Assembly: GCA_050084515.1 (NCBI GenBank)
Contig: CM114272.1
Span: forward strand, 52,452,001-52,516,000
Direction of reading: 5' to 3'
Source: Blasia pusilla
Taxonomy: Eukaryota > Marchantiophyta > Marchantiopsida > Blasiales
DNA length: 64,000 nt
Shown here: positions 33,954 through 45,161 of the stretch, piece after piece
How the letters are laid out: each line of letters opens with the position of its first letter
How positions within the stretch are numbered: position 1 is the first letter of the stretch
The notes under the pieces: model-generated
The model's input: the letters and a program-made list of their open reading frames with translations, nothing else
Database searches by the model: none
What the model was told of the DNA's origin: nothing
Position numbers and translations under genes: made by a program

Positions 33954-34821
33954 TGGAGAGTCCTTGGATCTCGAGGCCAGTGAGGAGACGACAAGTGGCC
34001 GAGATATTCATGATGATGGAGTAGTCTTGGAGTACCTTCGTACTAGCAGCGTTGCGAGCACCGTGGATGCTAGAGAGCGGGATCGGATCCTACAGCGGGC
34101 CAGACGGTTCCGTTGGGAGGGGACACATGTTTTGAGGGTTTGGGAGGATGGCACAGTACGCATAGTGCCGCATCCTTCGCAGAGAGCACGACTAGTCCAG
34201 CATGCCCACGAGGAGTTGGGTCACTTTGGGGTGAAGCGCACATACAGCTTGCTCCAGATTCAGTATTGGTGGCGAGGCATGCATACTGACGTTCAGCAGT
34301 TTGTTGCCAGGTGTATGGTGTGTGATCGGGTCCGAGCATCGTTCAATGCTCCGACTCCACATTTGCATCCATTATCGATCATTGGCTTAGGGTATAGATG
34401 GAGTTTGGATTTTGTAGGACCTTTGCCTTTGACGGAGCATCACAATCGTCATATGTTGGTGATGGTCGATCACTTCTCGAAGTGGATCGAGTTGGTTGCA
34501 TTGCCTGACAAAGCGAGTGAGGGAGTAGCTTATGCATTCCTTGACAGAGTGCTCAGTCATTATGGCGCACCGGTTGAGGTGTTGACAGACCAGGGTACTG
34601 AGTTTTGCGGTGAGTTCGAGGCCTTGTGTGATGAGGCGCTGATCGACCATTGCACGACTTCGCGAGATCATCCCGAGGCGGATGGATTAGCGGAGAGAGT
34701 TGTGCAGACGGTGAAGAGGGATTTACGCAAGTATGGCTTGCAGAGAGGTCACATAGGAGATTGGGACCTCCAATTGCCATGGTTGGCGATGGGATACAGA
34801 TTCAGCAGGCAGGCATCCTGA
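33904..34821 (+). pseudogene. Integrase
   Basis: An open frame of about 305 codons (first ATG 33904). The N-terminal zinc-binding HHCC motif is intact (HEELGHFGVKR...CMVCDRV). The catalytic core has D in SLDFVGPLP, D in LTDQGTEF and E in DGLAERVV, the D,D(35)E triad. Integrase inserts the element DNA into the chromosome. The frame ends after FSRQAS at 34821. Homology continues in other frames (LLYGREPHLPA near 34850) up to the PHD region, so one or more indels lie near 34.82 kb. Confidence 0.9.
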
Positions 34822-35094
34822 GCGTGTTTTTCACCGTACTTGCTACTTTATGGCCGAGAGCCACATTTACCTGCGGCCATTTGTCGAGATGCTTGTGAGG
34901 TGCTGGACCTTGATGACCCTGATGTATGGGTGCGAGCATGTTCTCAAAGAGCTGAGTTGTTTCGAAGAGTAATGCCCGTGGCGTTAGAGAACTTGGCGAT
35001 TGCGCAACATTGAGATACGTTGAGGTATGCGACTATTCGGGGTGGTGGTTATCAACCAACTATCCGGAGGTTTCATTAGGGAGATTATGTCTAC

Positions 35095-35444
35095 TTGCAG
35101 CAGACGGCATCGACGACGTTGGATGTGATTGCAGGGCGCACTATCCTTAGAGTGCATGACGTTTTGCCATTCGGTGTTCTCTTGGTGGAGGGACGCGATG
35201 GTATGGTATGGAAGGACCATGTGCGTAATTGTGCGCCATGTCAACTTCCTAACATTGATGGTACAGTAGATCCAAGCTTAGCAGTAGTTCCTACAGGCTT
35301 ACGTTGTATGTTGTGTGGTTCTGCCGTGGTGCGGCCACGATGCTAGTGTGTGATGGATGTTCGAGAGGTTGGCATATGGCATGTCTGACGCCACCTCTCA
35401 CTAGGGTTCCTCGGGGACGATGGATGTGTCCCAAATGTACATAG
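35095..35444 (+). pseudogene. Integrase C-terminal tail with PHD finger
   Basis: The tail (VHDVLPFGVLLVEGRDGMVWKDHVRNCAPC...NIDGTVDPS) is followed by a zinc finger with the PHD C4-H-C3 pattern: CMLC at 35305-35316, then after a one-base frameshift VCDGC, GWHMAC and WMCPKC, ending 35438, and a TAG. PHD fingers read histone H3 tails. In chromoviruses a chromodomain sits at this place, so the PHD may have guided integration to marked chromatin (inference). I recall the NCAPC...PHD combination from gypsy elements of algae and non-flowering plants but cannot verify it here. Confidence 0.75.
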
Positions 35445-35611
35445 AGGAGATACTAGGTAGGTTTTGATTCCAACTTTTTATGTGACATGGACGACAACAA
35501 GGCGACTAACGATGGGGACACATGAGCACCCAGCCTTTATGCTCTTAGTATCCTAGAGATAGATGGCTATATGGAGTTAGAGGGACCTAGCCACCAGCTA
35601 GGGGGGCGATT

Positions 35612-35738
35612 GGAGATATTTTGGTACTTCTCGCCTCTGTGTATGGATGCCATGAGTTAGCATGGGATCGTTTGTGTTTGTGTGTGTGTTCGATGACAGC
35701 AATTTATGTTGTGTAGCGATGTATATGCGCACGATAGC
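35612..35738 (+). repeat. 127-bp segment duplicated on both sides of the right LTR body
   Basis: TTGGAGATATTTTGGTACTT...GCGCACGA here matches 36388-36514 closely. It follows a polypurine-like run (AGGGGGGCGA), the position expected for the start of a 3' LTR. Homology to the solo LTR instead marks the segment's GCGCACGA(CA) end as an LTR 3' end. Confidence 0.85.
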
Positions 35739-36514
<776 letters not shown>

Positions 36515-36559
36515 ATATTTACGCAACCATAGAGATGTAACAATTATGTTGGGTTCTTT

Positions 36560-39500
36560 TAAAATCAAAAGGAGTCACGGTCTGAATTATATTGAGGTAT
36601 GAAAGATGCTATATTTAGGGATGATGTAGATGGTAGGTTGTTTGGAAGACGTATTTTGTTGCTATCTTCATTTTTGAGGGGTCCACAAAATATTCATCAA
36701 TTATATCAAGATGTCATGGCTATTGTGAGGCATTTTGGAAAGTTGGATTATTTCTTGACAATGACATGTATTCCACGTTGGGTTGACATTAAATCAGAAT
36801 TATTACCATATCAAACAAACAATTGTTGATTGTCTGCGCTTGGTCATATAAGTTTTTGAGAGAAAAAAAATGATTACGAGTATTTGTGAAGAAATAGATT
36901 ATGGGTAAAGTTGTTGGATGCGTTTATGTGGTGGAGTTTCAAAAGAGGATTTTGTCACATGCTCATATGATGATAATTTTGGCTCAAGATGATAAGCCTT
37001 AAACACCTTAGATGTTGATGAAATTATATCTGCAGAGTTTCCAAATGCTACTACTCATCCACCACTTTTTGCTATTGTATCTAATTGTATGATACACAGT
37101 TCATGCGGGGTGCTAAATCCAAATACACCATATATGGACAAGAAGACCAAAAAATTATTATACTAAAAAATATCCCAAATACTTTTCATCTTAGATTATA
37201 GAGATTGAAGATAGCTATCCTATGTATAGAAGGTATGGAGCAACTTCATTTTGTTTACTAAGAATATTTTCTGAGTTCTTTTCTTATGTAATTATCCATA
37301 TTTATTATACTTCATAAGTACAACTTCTGTCTAAGTTTTTCAAGGTGGTACCCCTGTTAGATTGGGTTGTATGATATAATCCTACCTTATGCACTCTATT
37401 TGATTGTCATCTTAATTTAGAGATCATAAATAATATATCATTCATACAGTGTGTACACCTAAACCCTAAAGATTCCAAATTCATCTTAGTGAAGATCTCT
37501 TACATGAAAAACATCTGGTGAAACCTATATGTATTCCTTCTTGACAAAGTAGCGTTTATTTTTTCATGACATTTTCATTTTTCAAACTTCTTATGTGGTA
37601 ACTCTTTGCATATCTGTGCATAGAGAACATGAATTCCAGATCTTCCTTTAAATGCAAAGATAATACATCATGCCTTTTTGGATGTTCACTACCACTTGGA
37701 GGATGAAGGGAAGAGATTGTCTAACTTCCTCGACGTGCCCCAACCCATCTTCTAGGAAGAAAACATTTCAACTTTGAATCTTGAGGAAGGTGAGGTTGTA
37801 TAGAATACATAAGAGTTATACCAAGAAGCTATCCATACACAGACATGATTGAATCTAAGGCAACATTTTGTTTGGGATGTTGTGCATAAACAACTTGAAT
37901 AGTTGAGTGAAAATGTTCATCCTTTGCTAAGGATATGAAAGCTTTCATCACTCTGACCTTCTTCCACATTCTTCACATAAACTATCAATGTGATAGCTGA
38001 TATCATACCTCATCATGTCTTTGAAGGCAAGATTATTTTTTATCGATAGTTTGGGGGGAATAGGAAAGCATTTCTATACAATCTCCTTCTAAAAAGTGTA
38101 AGGTGTAAAAAAGATATTACATTGGCTATTTTCTCATATGGGATAGCAACTTTATTGTTGGAAGGAGTTTGTACTTCACATTCTCCGTTCAAGATTCTAG
38201 TTAATGTGGATGAAAGTTCCATTTGCAAATAAGAACCAAAGTCAATTTACCATTGTAATGAATTAGTTTTTATTACTTCGTTCAATTTTGACCACGATAA
38301 TGATTCATTCCTTACATCTTGTAGTAGACAAAATAATAGTAATAAGGCATGTGTAATCCAAAATGTTAAGCTTATTATATTGGACAAAGCATCTCAAATT
38401 CATCATCATGTCTTTGAGGTTGTAAATCCTTCATCACAAGATATTATGGGATTGGTATTTGAGGACTTAAGATAGATCCTATTTCAAATTGATGGAAAGC
38501 TGATTGTTTTTTGTGGATATTTCCTTCAAGTTCCTCCCACTATTCGCTATGTAGATCGTCCATTAATTGTGCAATCCACGTTTAAGAGATCTCCTTTATG
38601 GTCTCATATAAAGATGATGAAAATTACCACAAATATGAGAGTTCAAATTTTAGATGTATTTTATTAACACAATTATACTCTGCCTATATTCATTGGTTAT
38701 ATCAAAAGTTGGAATTTTAAGAATATTGAAAAAATTATGTGCTTATGTGCAAGTCTTTCATATGACAATCAACAAAATTTTGCAAAATGGTTGTTGGAGA
38801 TCAGATAAGGTTATCTTCCTTTACATATGGATTTGGGGGAAGATATGATTCAATTGCATGATGGTATGGTTTCCAAGGAGCTCATTAATAAAATCTATGG
38901 GACTAATTTGGAACAATTGCTTGAGGGATAAAACTATTTTAACACCCAAAAATACACACATAGATCATATCAACATAAAAGTTATATCTTGATTCCATGG
39001 AGAGGTAATTGTTTTAATTTTTATTTCTTCCATTGAACTTTCAATTCTTCATAATAATGATATGGACCTTATAAAATATACTTACATACAATCATATAGC
39101 ATGTGTAGGAGCATATTTATCTTAGTGCGGATTCCATTTTTAATGAGGATATATCTCATATCTATCTTGCAAAGTTTCTCAATAAATGCTTACCTTCAGT
39201 TCTATCATCACATTTTTTATCATTAAAAATTAGATGAACAATCATGTTATTTAGAAATATGAATGGAGCAAACGGATAAGCAAATGAGACACAATCGGTA
39301 ATTAGCACCTTCATGCCACATGTCATGGATGTTGAGATGATTACAAGGAGAAATAATGGAGATCGAGTTTTCATCCCATGCATTCCTTTGATTGCGTTAG
39401 ATTCTGACTTGCCTTTTGATATTCGTAGATATCAATTTCTTATTCATCTAGCTTTTTCTATGATCATTAATAAATCTTAAGGTTAAACTTTATAAAATAT
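36560..39500 (+). pseudogene. Helitron Rep/helicase, heavily decayed (copy 1)
   Basis: Fragments in correct order across several frames. The Helitron N-terminal domain is at 36599-36829 (GRRILLLSSFLRGPQNIHQLYQD, AIVRHFGKLDYFLTMTC). The HUH rolling-circle motif block is near 36930-36975 (VEFQKRILSHAHMMIIL, with H-A-H). NCMIHSSCGVLNPN lies near 37090, and YNPTLCTLFDCHLNLEI near 37375-37430. A damaged Walker A (GGIGKHF) is near 38050, then ATLLLEGVCTSHSPFKILVN near 38150-38210. SSQDIMGLVF...FCGYFLQVPP is at 38430-38540, WSHIKMMKITTNMRV near 38600, and the helicase C-terminus is near 39380-39480 (FIPCIPLIALDSDLPFDIRRYQF). Helitrons move by rolling-circle replication. Stops occur throughout. I could not place the 5' TC or 3' CTRR ends. 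Confidence 0.85.
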
Positions 39501-41134
39501 TGGAAGCCAAACATTTTAGAAGTTTTTATAGCAAACTTTTACATTATCTAATTCCTAAATCTGAAAAAAGGACAGTTGATACAATACCCTTCAACAATCC
39601 CTAAGGTCAATAGTAGTACACGTTCTCCTAATTAATTCCAATTTCCCTCCTTATTTTCTAAAATTTAATTAATTATTTATCATTATATTGGAAATTTAAA
39701 TATGAAAGGATAAGAAATTAAATAATAAAAATATCCTTTAACTATAATACCTCAATTTCATAAATAGAAATATGTTTAACAAGTGGAAGATTTTTTTACT
39801 CATAACCAACTTATTAAAATACCATTCAATTAAAAATTATGGTAAGTGTACCTTAACCTAAGTAAAAAGAAATCAAGAATTTACAATACTTGTTTTAAAT
39901 TTGGAAAATTACTATATTTTAATAAATTATAAAAAAATTTATATATTAGATCAATAAATAAATTAAAATATAATTCCTTCACTATAAAATAAAAGTACAT
40001 AAAAGAGCTAAAATTCAATACTTTGATGATTTCTTTGTTTGAAAATAAGTTTTGGATCTTTGCATTAGATTTCAAACCCCCTTACAAACTAAAAATTTGA
40101 AAGTAAAGAAGATTCTATTGCAAAATAGAAAGAAATATTCTATAATTTATTTATTGGTATGTCTTCTATAACATAATTCTCTTTTTTGACATGCATATTC
40201 CTTCCCAATTATTCATGTGACCCCTACAAAATTTCCTTCTATTTTTTTTAACATTGTACTTCGCATTCTTACGATGTCAATAAAAGATGCATGAAGGAAA
40301 AGACCATTATATAATATGGGAAGGAATAAGCATGAAGTTTGTATTTGGAGATAATGGATGTTCAATTTTATCTTTGCACTATTGTGTGTACTTTCTTGTG
40401 TTCCTTTCTCTTTATCGTATTTTAAATATGAATTGTAACATTCCAATTTAGGGCCTATAATTACTATGCATATCTTCCTCTCATCATATAGCCATGCAAG
40501 AATCTTCAAAAATATTTCTAAACTAGTCAACATATATTCTCTATTATTTCTATACAATTTTTCATTGAATTTATGGACCTCATTAGCAATAAAAAGGCAA
40601 TAATTTAGTTGACAAAGGATTCTTTACAAAGTGGCTATAGAGGAGTGGAGGTTAATGAAGTGAATCAAATTAGAAATCAAAAGTTGGAATCTACTAGCTA
40701 GAGTGACCATGAATGCCATAACGTATGTTTTTTTTCTATCACAAATCAGGCCCAAACAAGCATTTGACTTATTGAAATAATGAGTAAATCTCCAAAACAA
40801 ACAAATAAAATTAAAGGTTCCGCATACTCACTAAAGCATCTAAGAATGCCTATGCTTCACCATATTCAAAGGAGTGTGTCTCCTTTGTTGTCACCAAAGA
40901 TAGTTGTAACTCTACCACTCAAGGTCGTTTCAATGTTCCACTACATCTCCAACACTCACATCTCTTACTCCACAACACCTTTAGGTGTTATTGCCATAAG
41001 TTTTTGAGCATCAATAATTACTTGATGACTAGAATTGGATGTGGAGTGACCCTCGCATCTATTTATCCTCGTGATCAAATTAGTTAACCTTGAAAGAAAA
41101 AAACAAAATCTTTATGTTATGCTTCCTATTGAGT

Positions 41135-41215
41135 AGGAAGCTATAGTAGAGTGGAAAAATCCTCCCCTATTAAGCAGGTAATTGTAGGCTCGAATCCAAC
41201 TGTGTGGACTTCATG
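41135..41215 (+). repeat. tRNA-like (SINE head) sequence
   Basis: AAGCTATAGTAGAGTGG (box A-like) is followed by TAGGCTCGAATCCAAC (box B-like) about 45 nt later. Acceptor and anticodon stems do not fold, so it is not a tRNA gene; a decayed tRNA-derived SINE is plausible. The following 200 bp (to a TGTACATTTTCTATCAATAGGTGG string) might be its body. Confidence 0.3.
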
Positions 41216-41594
41216 TTTTCCTTGTACCGCTGCCCACTCAATCGAACTCTTACCCTCCCTGACCTAACCCGAGGATGAATAGGCGCGAGGGAAGCGACTG
41301 CTCATTTTTTACTTGTAGCTACGTTAAATGCTCTCTTGTAACACCTTAATGTGGATCTTGTACATTTTCTATCAATAGGTGGGAGTTTGGTTTGGCTACA
41401 CATCACTCACTAGGATACATCTCTTGCATGTATGCCTCATAATATGACAAAGCAACTTCTTCCTCCTTGGGTGTTAAAATCATTGTGATGACATTGTGGT
41501 CAAATGTGCATGGACACCCCATCCCCCCTTCACAATATAGATGTGTGCAAATCATACTATCATACTAATCTACACTCTCTATCAACTATGGGAG

Positions 41595-41890
41595 TAAGGT
41601 TGCATGCGGACAAACTTTTGACAAAGTCCGTGTCCATATCCGTGGACTTACGTTTATCTCACGGAAGGACTCGTCCATGTGGGTCCTACCTTCTCCTTCT
41701 TTCTCATTTTCTCCGCTTGCCTTCGTGTCCCATACTCTCTCATTTCTTCCTCCCTCCACCTCCACTCCCTCCCCCCTTATTGCCTCACTCGCCCTTGCCC
41801 TACCTTTCATCATGAACTATAAGTGCGGGTCCCACCTCTTGCAATCAATGTTCGTGGACATGTCCAAAATTGTCCGTCCATGTTTGTTTT
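41595..41890. mobile_element. Possible MITE with imperfect terminal inverted repeats
   Basis: GGTTGCATGCGGACAAACTTTTGACAAAGTCC on the left (spanning about 41598-41628) loosely matches the reverse complement of the right edge near 41850-41885 (GGACAATTTTGGACATGTCC, and GGTTGCA further out). The interior is non-coding and CT-rich. No clear target duplication was found. Confidence 0.3.
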
Positions 41891-42410
41891 GGTGCAACCA
41901 TGTGTGGGAGGCACGGAGGGTCTTTGAGATAGGATACAAGCGGTCAAGTGGCAATATTGCAAGGAAGACAAGAAGCATAAGGGTAGGGGGATGTGGAAGG
42001 GGGAGGAAATTGAGGGCAGGAACCATACATAGGGACAAAATGGAGGCGGGGTTTAGTTAAGGTGGTTGAAAAATAACATAAGATTGTTGAAAAAGGATTG
42101 GGTTAAGAGGTTAAGATTGTTGAAAGGTTAAGGAGGTTGGGAGCAAAACTTAATATTTAAGCAACATAATATATACACAATTTTCAAGATTTCCTAACTT
42201 CGTAATTAAGAGGACCATTGGGATGGTAATGTTTGCATGTGAAATCCTCAATGATAGCCAAGGATTCGACGTGGTTATGTTGCACTAGATTTTTGTCCTT
42301 AGATGTCCTTCTATTTCTTGGATAGAACATTTTCCTATCGTGGCACCAAAGCCAAATTTACATTAGGCTATTAGAAATATTTGAACACATATTATCATAA
42401 AAAATTAAAC

Positions 42411-42461
42411 GTAATACGTCATCCATGCACTTGTATACAAGTGCATGGATGATTGTAATAC
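42411..42461. repeat. Perfect 34-bp palindrome flanked by 7-bp direct repeats
   Basis: 42419-42452 is its own exact reverse complement (half-site TCATCCATGCACTTGTA). GTAATAC lies on both sides (42411-42417 and 42455-42461), separated from the palindrome by G and TT. The arrangement looks like a tiny fold-back insertion with a 7-8 bp target duplication. Confidence 0.9.
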
Positions 42462-43389
42462 AAGCACATCACTCCAACTTAAGATTACATTTATGAAGTT
42501 ATGAGATGCCACCTTATATGGATAAACGACAAGATGAATCTAAGACTCAGATCTCATGGTAGCTTTGAGTAGCTTGCTCTTATGAATTTTGAAGAATCCG
42601 AAGTACGTCTTGATTCCTCCTCATCACCCTCATCCACATCAAATTCAAGGTTTAACTCTTAAAATTTTCTGTCTTGTGTGAAGAACCCTAAACCAATATG
42701 GTCCAACTTCAATTTTAAGCACCATTGGTGAGTGAAATTAACTTTGAACTTGATGTTTTTGTCCCTTTTTGGGGCCTTCTTTGGTACGTTATCTTGGGAC
42801 CTTAGTTGCAAGTATTTATTTTGACCTAAAAGCCATAAAGTGACTCTATAATATGTCAGTTGATTCATCACATGCATTAAATCCATGGATTTTAGTCCAA
42901 CTACAATATTTATCAAAACCTCATGAAAGTAGAAAATAACATTCACTAGCTTAAATATATACTAAGAAAATTTAAAAAAAGAAATAATAGAGTCAAACCT
43001 GTATTGGGTGGCAAGGAGATGAGCCAGTGCCCTCAGTGTCTCTAGCTCGGTTCGTCTTATAGCCTAAATCTTCAATTTATTTTCAAATCGTAGAAGAAAT
43101 CAATTTTCGAAATACATTTTTAAAATTTTTTCCTATCCATCATATATAACTAGTAAGATGCCCCTAAGAGAGACAAGTGTATGCTACCAAAATTTGAACT
43201 CTAAAATGATTCGTTAATTTCAATATGTATTTTTTTATGGGTGCGATAATAAGGCCATACTTGAAAAAACACAATACTCCTATGAGTATATAAACATAAA
43301 TTATGCCATTTCACGCATTCATTTCCGTTTCTTACATTCAACTCTAAAAATTCGCATGGTTTTACACGATGTTAGGGAGAACCAGGTTG

Positions 43390-43455
43390 AACCAATGAAT
43401 GCATAGAACCGGGGCCACGAGTATACCTGGCTGGTTGAAAATAGGAATTTCCGAC
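43390..43455 (+). repeat. Dispersed CCGGTTGAA repeat motif
   Basis: The core CTGGCTGGTTGAAAATAGG then AATTTCCGA recurs, with variation, near 48020-48050 and 61214-61245, and in reverse orientation near 59075-59125 and 61010-61065, often next to CCCGGTTCTC and TTCATT. Two of the copies flank hAT copy 1. It is probably the end sequence of an unidentified transposon family. Confidence 0.4.
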
Positions 43456-43859
43456 CCCTGAAAGGATTTTCCGGCAGGGTTTCCGACAAACTCGCCGCCC
43501 CGTTCGGAAACTTGCCGCCCCGCTCGGAAACTGGCCTGTATTTCCCTGTTCATGGCGGAGACGTGGCGGAAAATTCACGTTCCCGGTACAAAGTGGTCGG
43601 TTTTCTCCTGGCAACGGTTTTCAACATGTCGGAATGTTCCCGGGGGGGCTTTCGGGTACCGGAAAACACGCAATCCGCAGCAACCGTCAGATGAGAGGCC
43701 TGGACAATCTCCTCCCTCCATACTAGGGCTGTAGCGGCTGCTGTTAGGGGCCTTGGGGGCTGCTGGGGCATTCGGGGAATGGGGGTACTTGGCTGCGGGA
43801 GGCAGCGGGACGATCATTCGACTTTTCCACCTTCGCTGAGTTCGCTCACAGCGTCCTGA

Positions 43860-44530
43860 CTCCTACGGCTCCCGAGTCCCGCCTCACTCGTCCTCTCGGA
43901 GTCTCGGGCCTCGGCTCCGGCCTCACTCGTCCTCTCGGGCCTCGACTCTTTGGCACTTTTTCACTCGTCCTCTCGGGCCTCGACTCTTTGGCACTTTTTC
44001 ACTCGTCCTCTCGGGCCTCGACTCTTTGGCACTTTTTCACTCGTCCTCTCGGGCCTCGACTCTTTGGCACTTTTTCGATCTTCTATGTGACAGTTTCGGC
44101 CCAGTGACTCTCGACTCAGCTGATTTTTGCTCCTCTTTGTGCGAGTTTGTGTCGCAACACGGCCTCCTGCGTCCCGCGGCTCCCGCCTTACTCGTCCTTT
44201 CGGGCCTCGGCTCCGCCTCAGTCGTCTTCTCGGGCCTCTACTCCTCACGTTTTTGGCACTTGTTTGCTCTTTTTGTGACAGTTTGGGTCTAGCGACTCTC
44301 GATTTAGCTGATTTTTGCTCGTGTTTGTGACAGTTTGTGTCGCCACAAGGCCTCCTGCGTCCCGCGGCTCCCGCCTCACTCGTCCTCTCGGGCCTTGGCT
44401 CCGCCTCACTCGTCCTCTCGGGCCTCGACTCCTCACGTTTTTGGCACTTTTTTGCTCTTTTTGTGACAGTTTGGGTCTAGCGATTCTCGACTCAACTTCT
44501 TTTTGCTTGTCTTTGTGACAGTGTGTCTCT
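43860..44530 (+). repeat. Nested minisatellite: 38-bp inside 188-bp units
   Basis: A 38-bp unit (CACTCGTCCTCTCGGGCCTC + GACTCTTTGGCACTTTTT) starts at 43923, 43961, 43999 and 44037. A larger 188-bp unit recurs with the landmark TGTGACAGTTT at 44086, 44274 and 44462 and contains related 38-bp wording. Long frames on both strands here are by-products of the repeat. It lies directly 5' of hAT copy 1. Confidence 0.93.
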
Positions 44531-45161
44531 TGCGACTCTTGCCTGCAAATTGTCACAACTCTCGCCTGCAGAAGTTTTTTCCCGGCTCACATCATATTCT
44601 TGCCCGCGGACTGTCACAGTTTCAATCCGCCCCGAGGTCTACATTGCAGAGCCGCTATAGTTCTTGGGAACTTCTCTTGTTCATGTCTTCTTCTATTCTT
44701 CTTTGTATTGTTCTTGGCTTATAAATCCATAGCTAGGGTGAATCATTTCCCTTCAAGGCCTCCATTGTTCTATGGTTTTCCTTGCCTTAGTTGCTTTAGT
44801 ACCGAGTTTGAATGTTCGGCGTATTTAGTCAACAGCTTGGTTTACACTACTAGCTTCCAGCAGCAACCGAGATTGCATCGTGCTGATTTGTGCACTTGCA
44901 GTCTTGCATGAGCCGGATTTGAGTTTTTTTTTCGCATGAGCAGAGTTTAGGGCCGTTCTCTGTTTGCACTTAGTATCATTGTAAAGAAGAAGGGGTTGCC
45001 TTTAGGCCACAACTCTACTTGTTGCCTTTGGTCTCCTGGCCGCATGTTTCTTTAGTTCAAGGTAGTGAAGTTGTATCTGTTCTGTTCTGGTTTAGGGTTA
45101 GGTTCTCGATTGTGACTTGACATAGACAACGGAAGGGGGTAGGGTGAGACATCATCTTCAG

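Larger units (their letters stand above)
39500..43370. other. AT-rich DNA with minor elements, no recognised gene
   Basis: A/T-rich to about 40.2 kb. Open frames at 40213-40557, 40780-41007 and 42659-42946 are unrecognised and have no motifs. A box A/B pair near 41150-41210, a possible MITE at 41.6-41.9 kb and a palindrome at 42.4 kb are listed separately. The remainder holds nothing I can name. Confidence 0.4.

Noticed and set aside
28785-34780. Numerous minus-strand frames across the gypsy element
   Set aside because: All are antisense shadows of gag-pol; the motifs (CCHC, YIDD, HHCC, DDE) are only on the plus strand.
41135-41215. Candidate tRNA gene
   Set aside because: Box A and B-like strings are present but acceptor and anticodon stems do not form; at most a SINE remnant.
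43961-44556. Arg/Gly/Pro-rich open frames in both directions
   Set aside because: Produced by the 38/188-bp minisatellite; simultaneous openness on both strands is a repeat effect.
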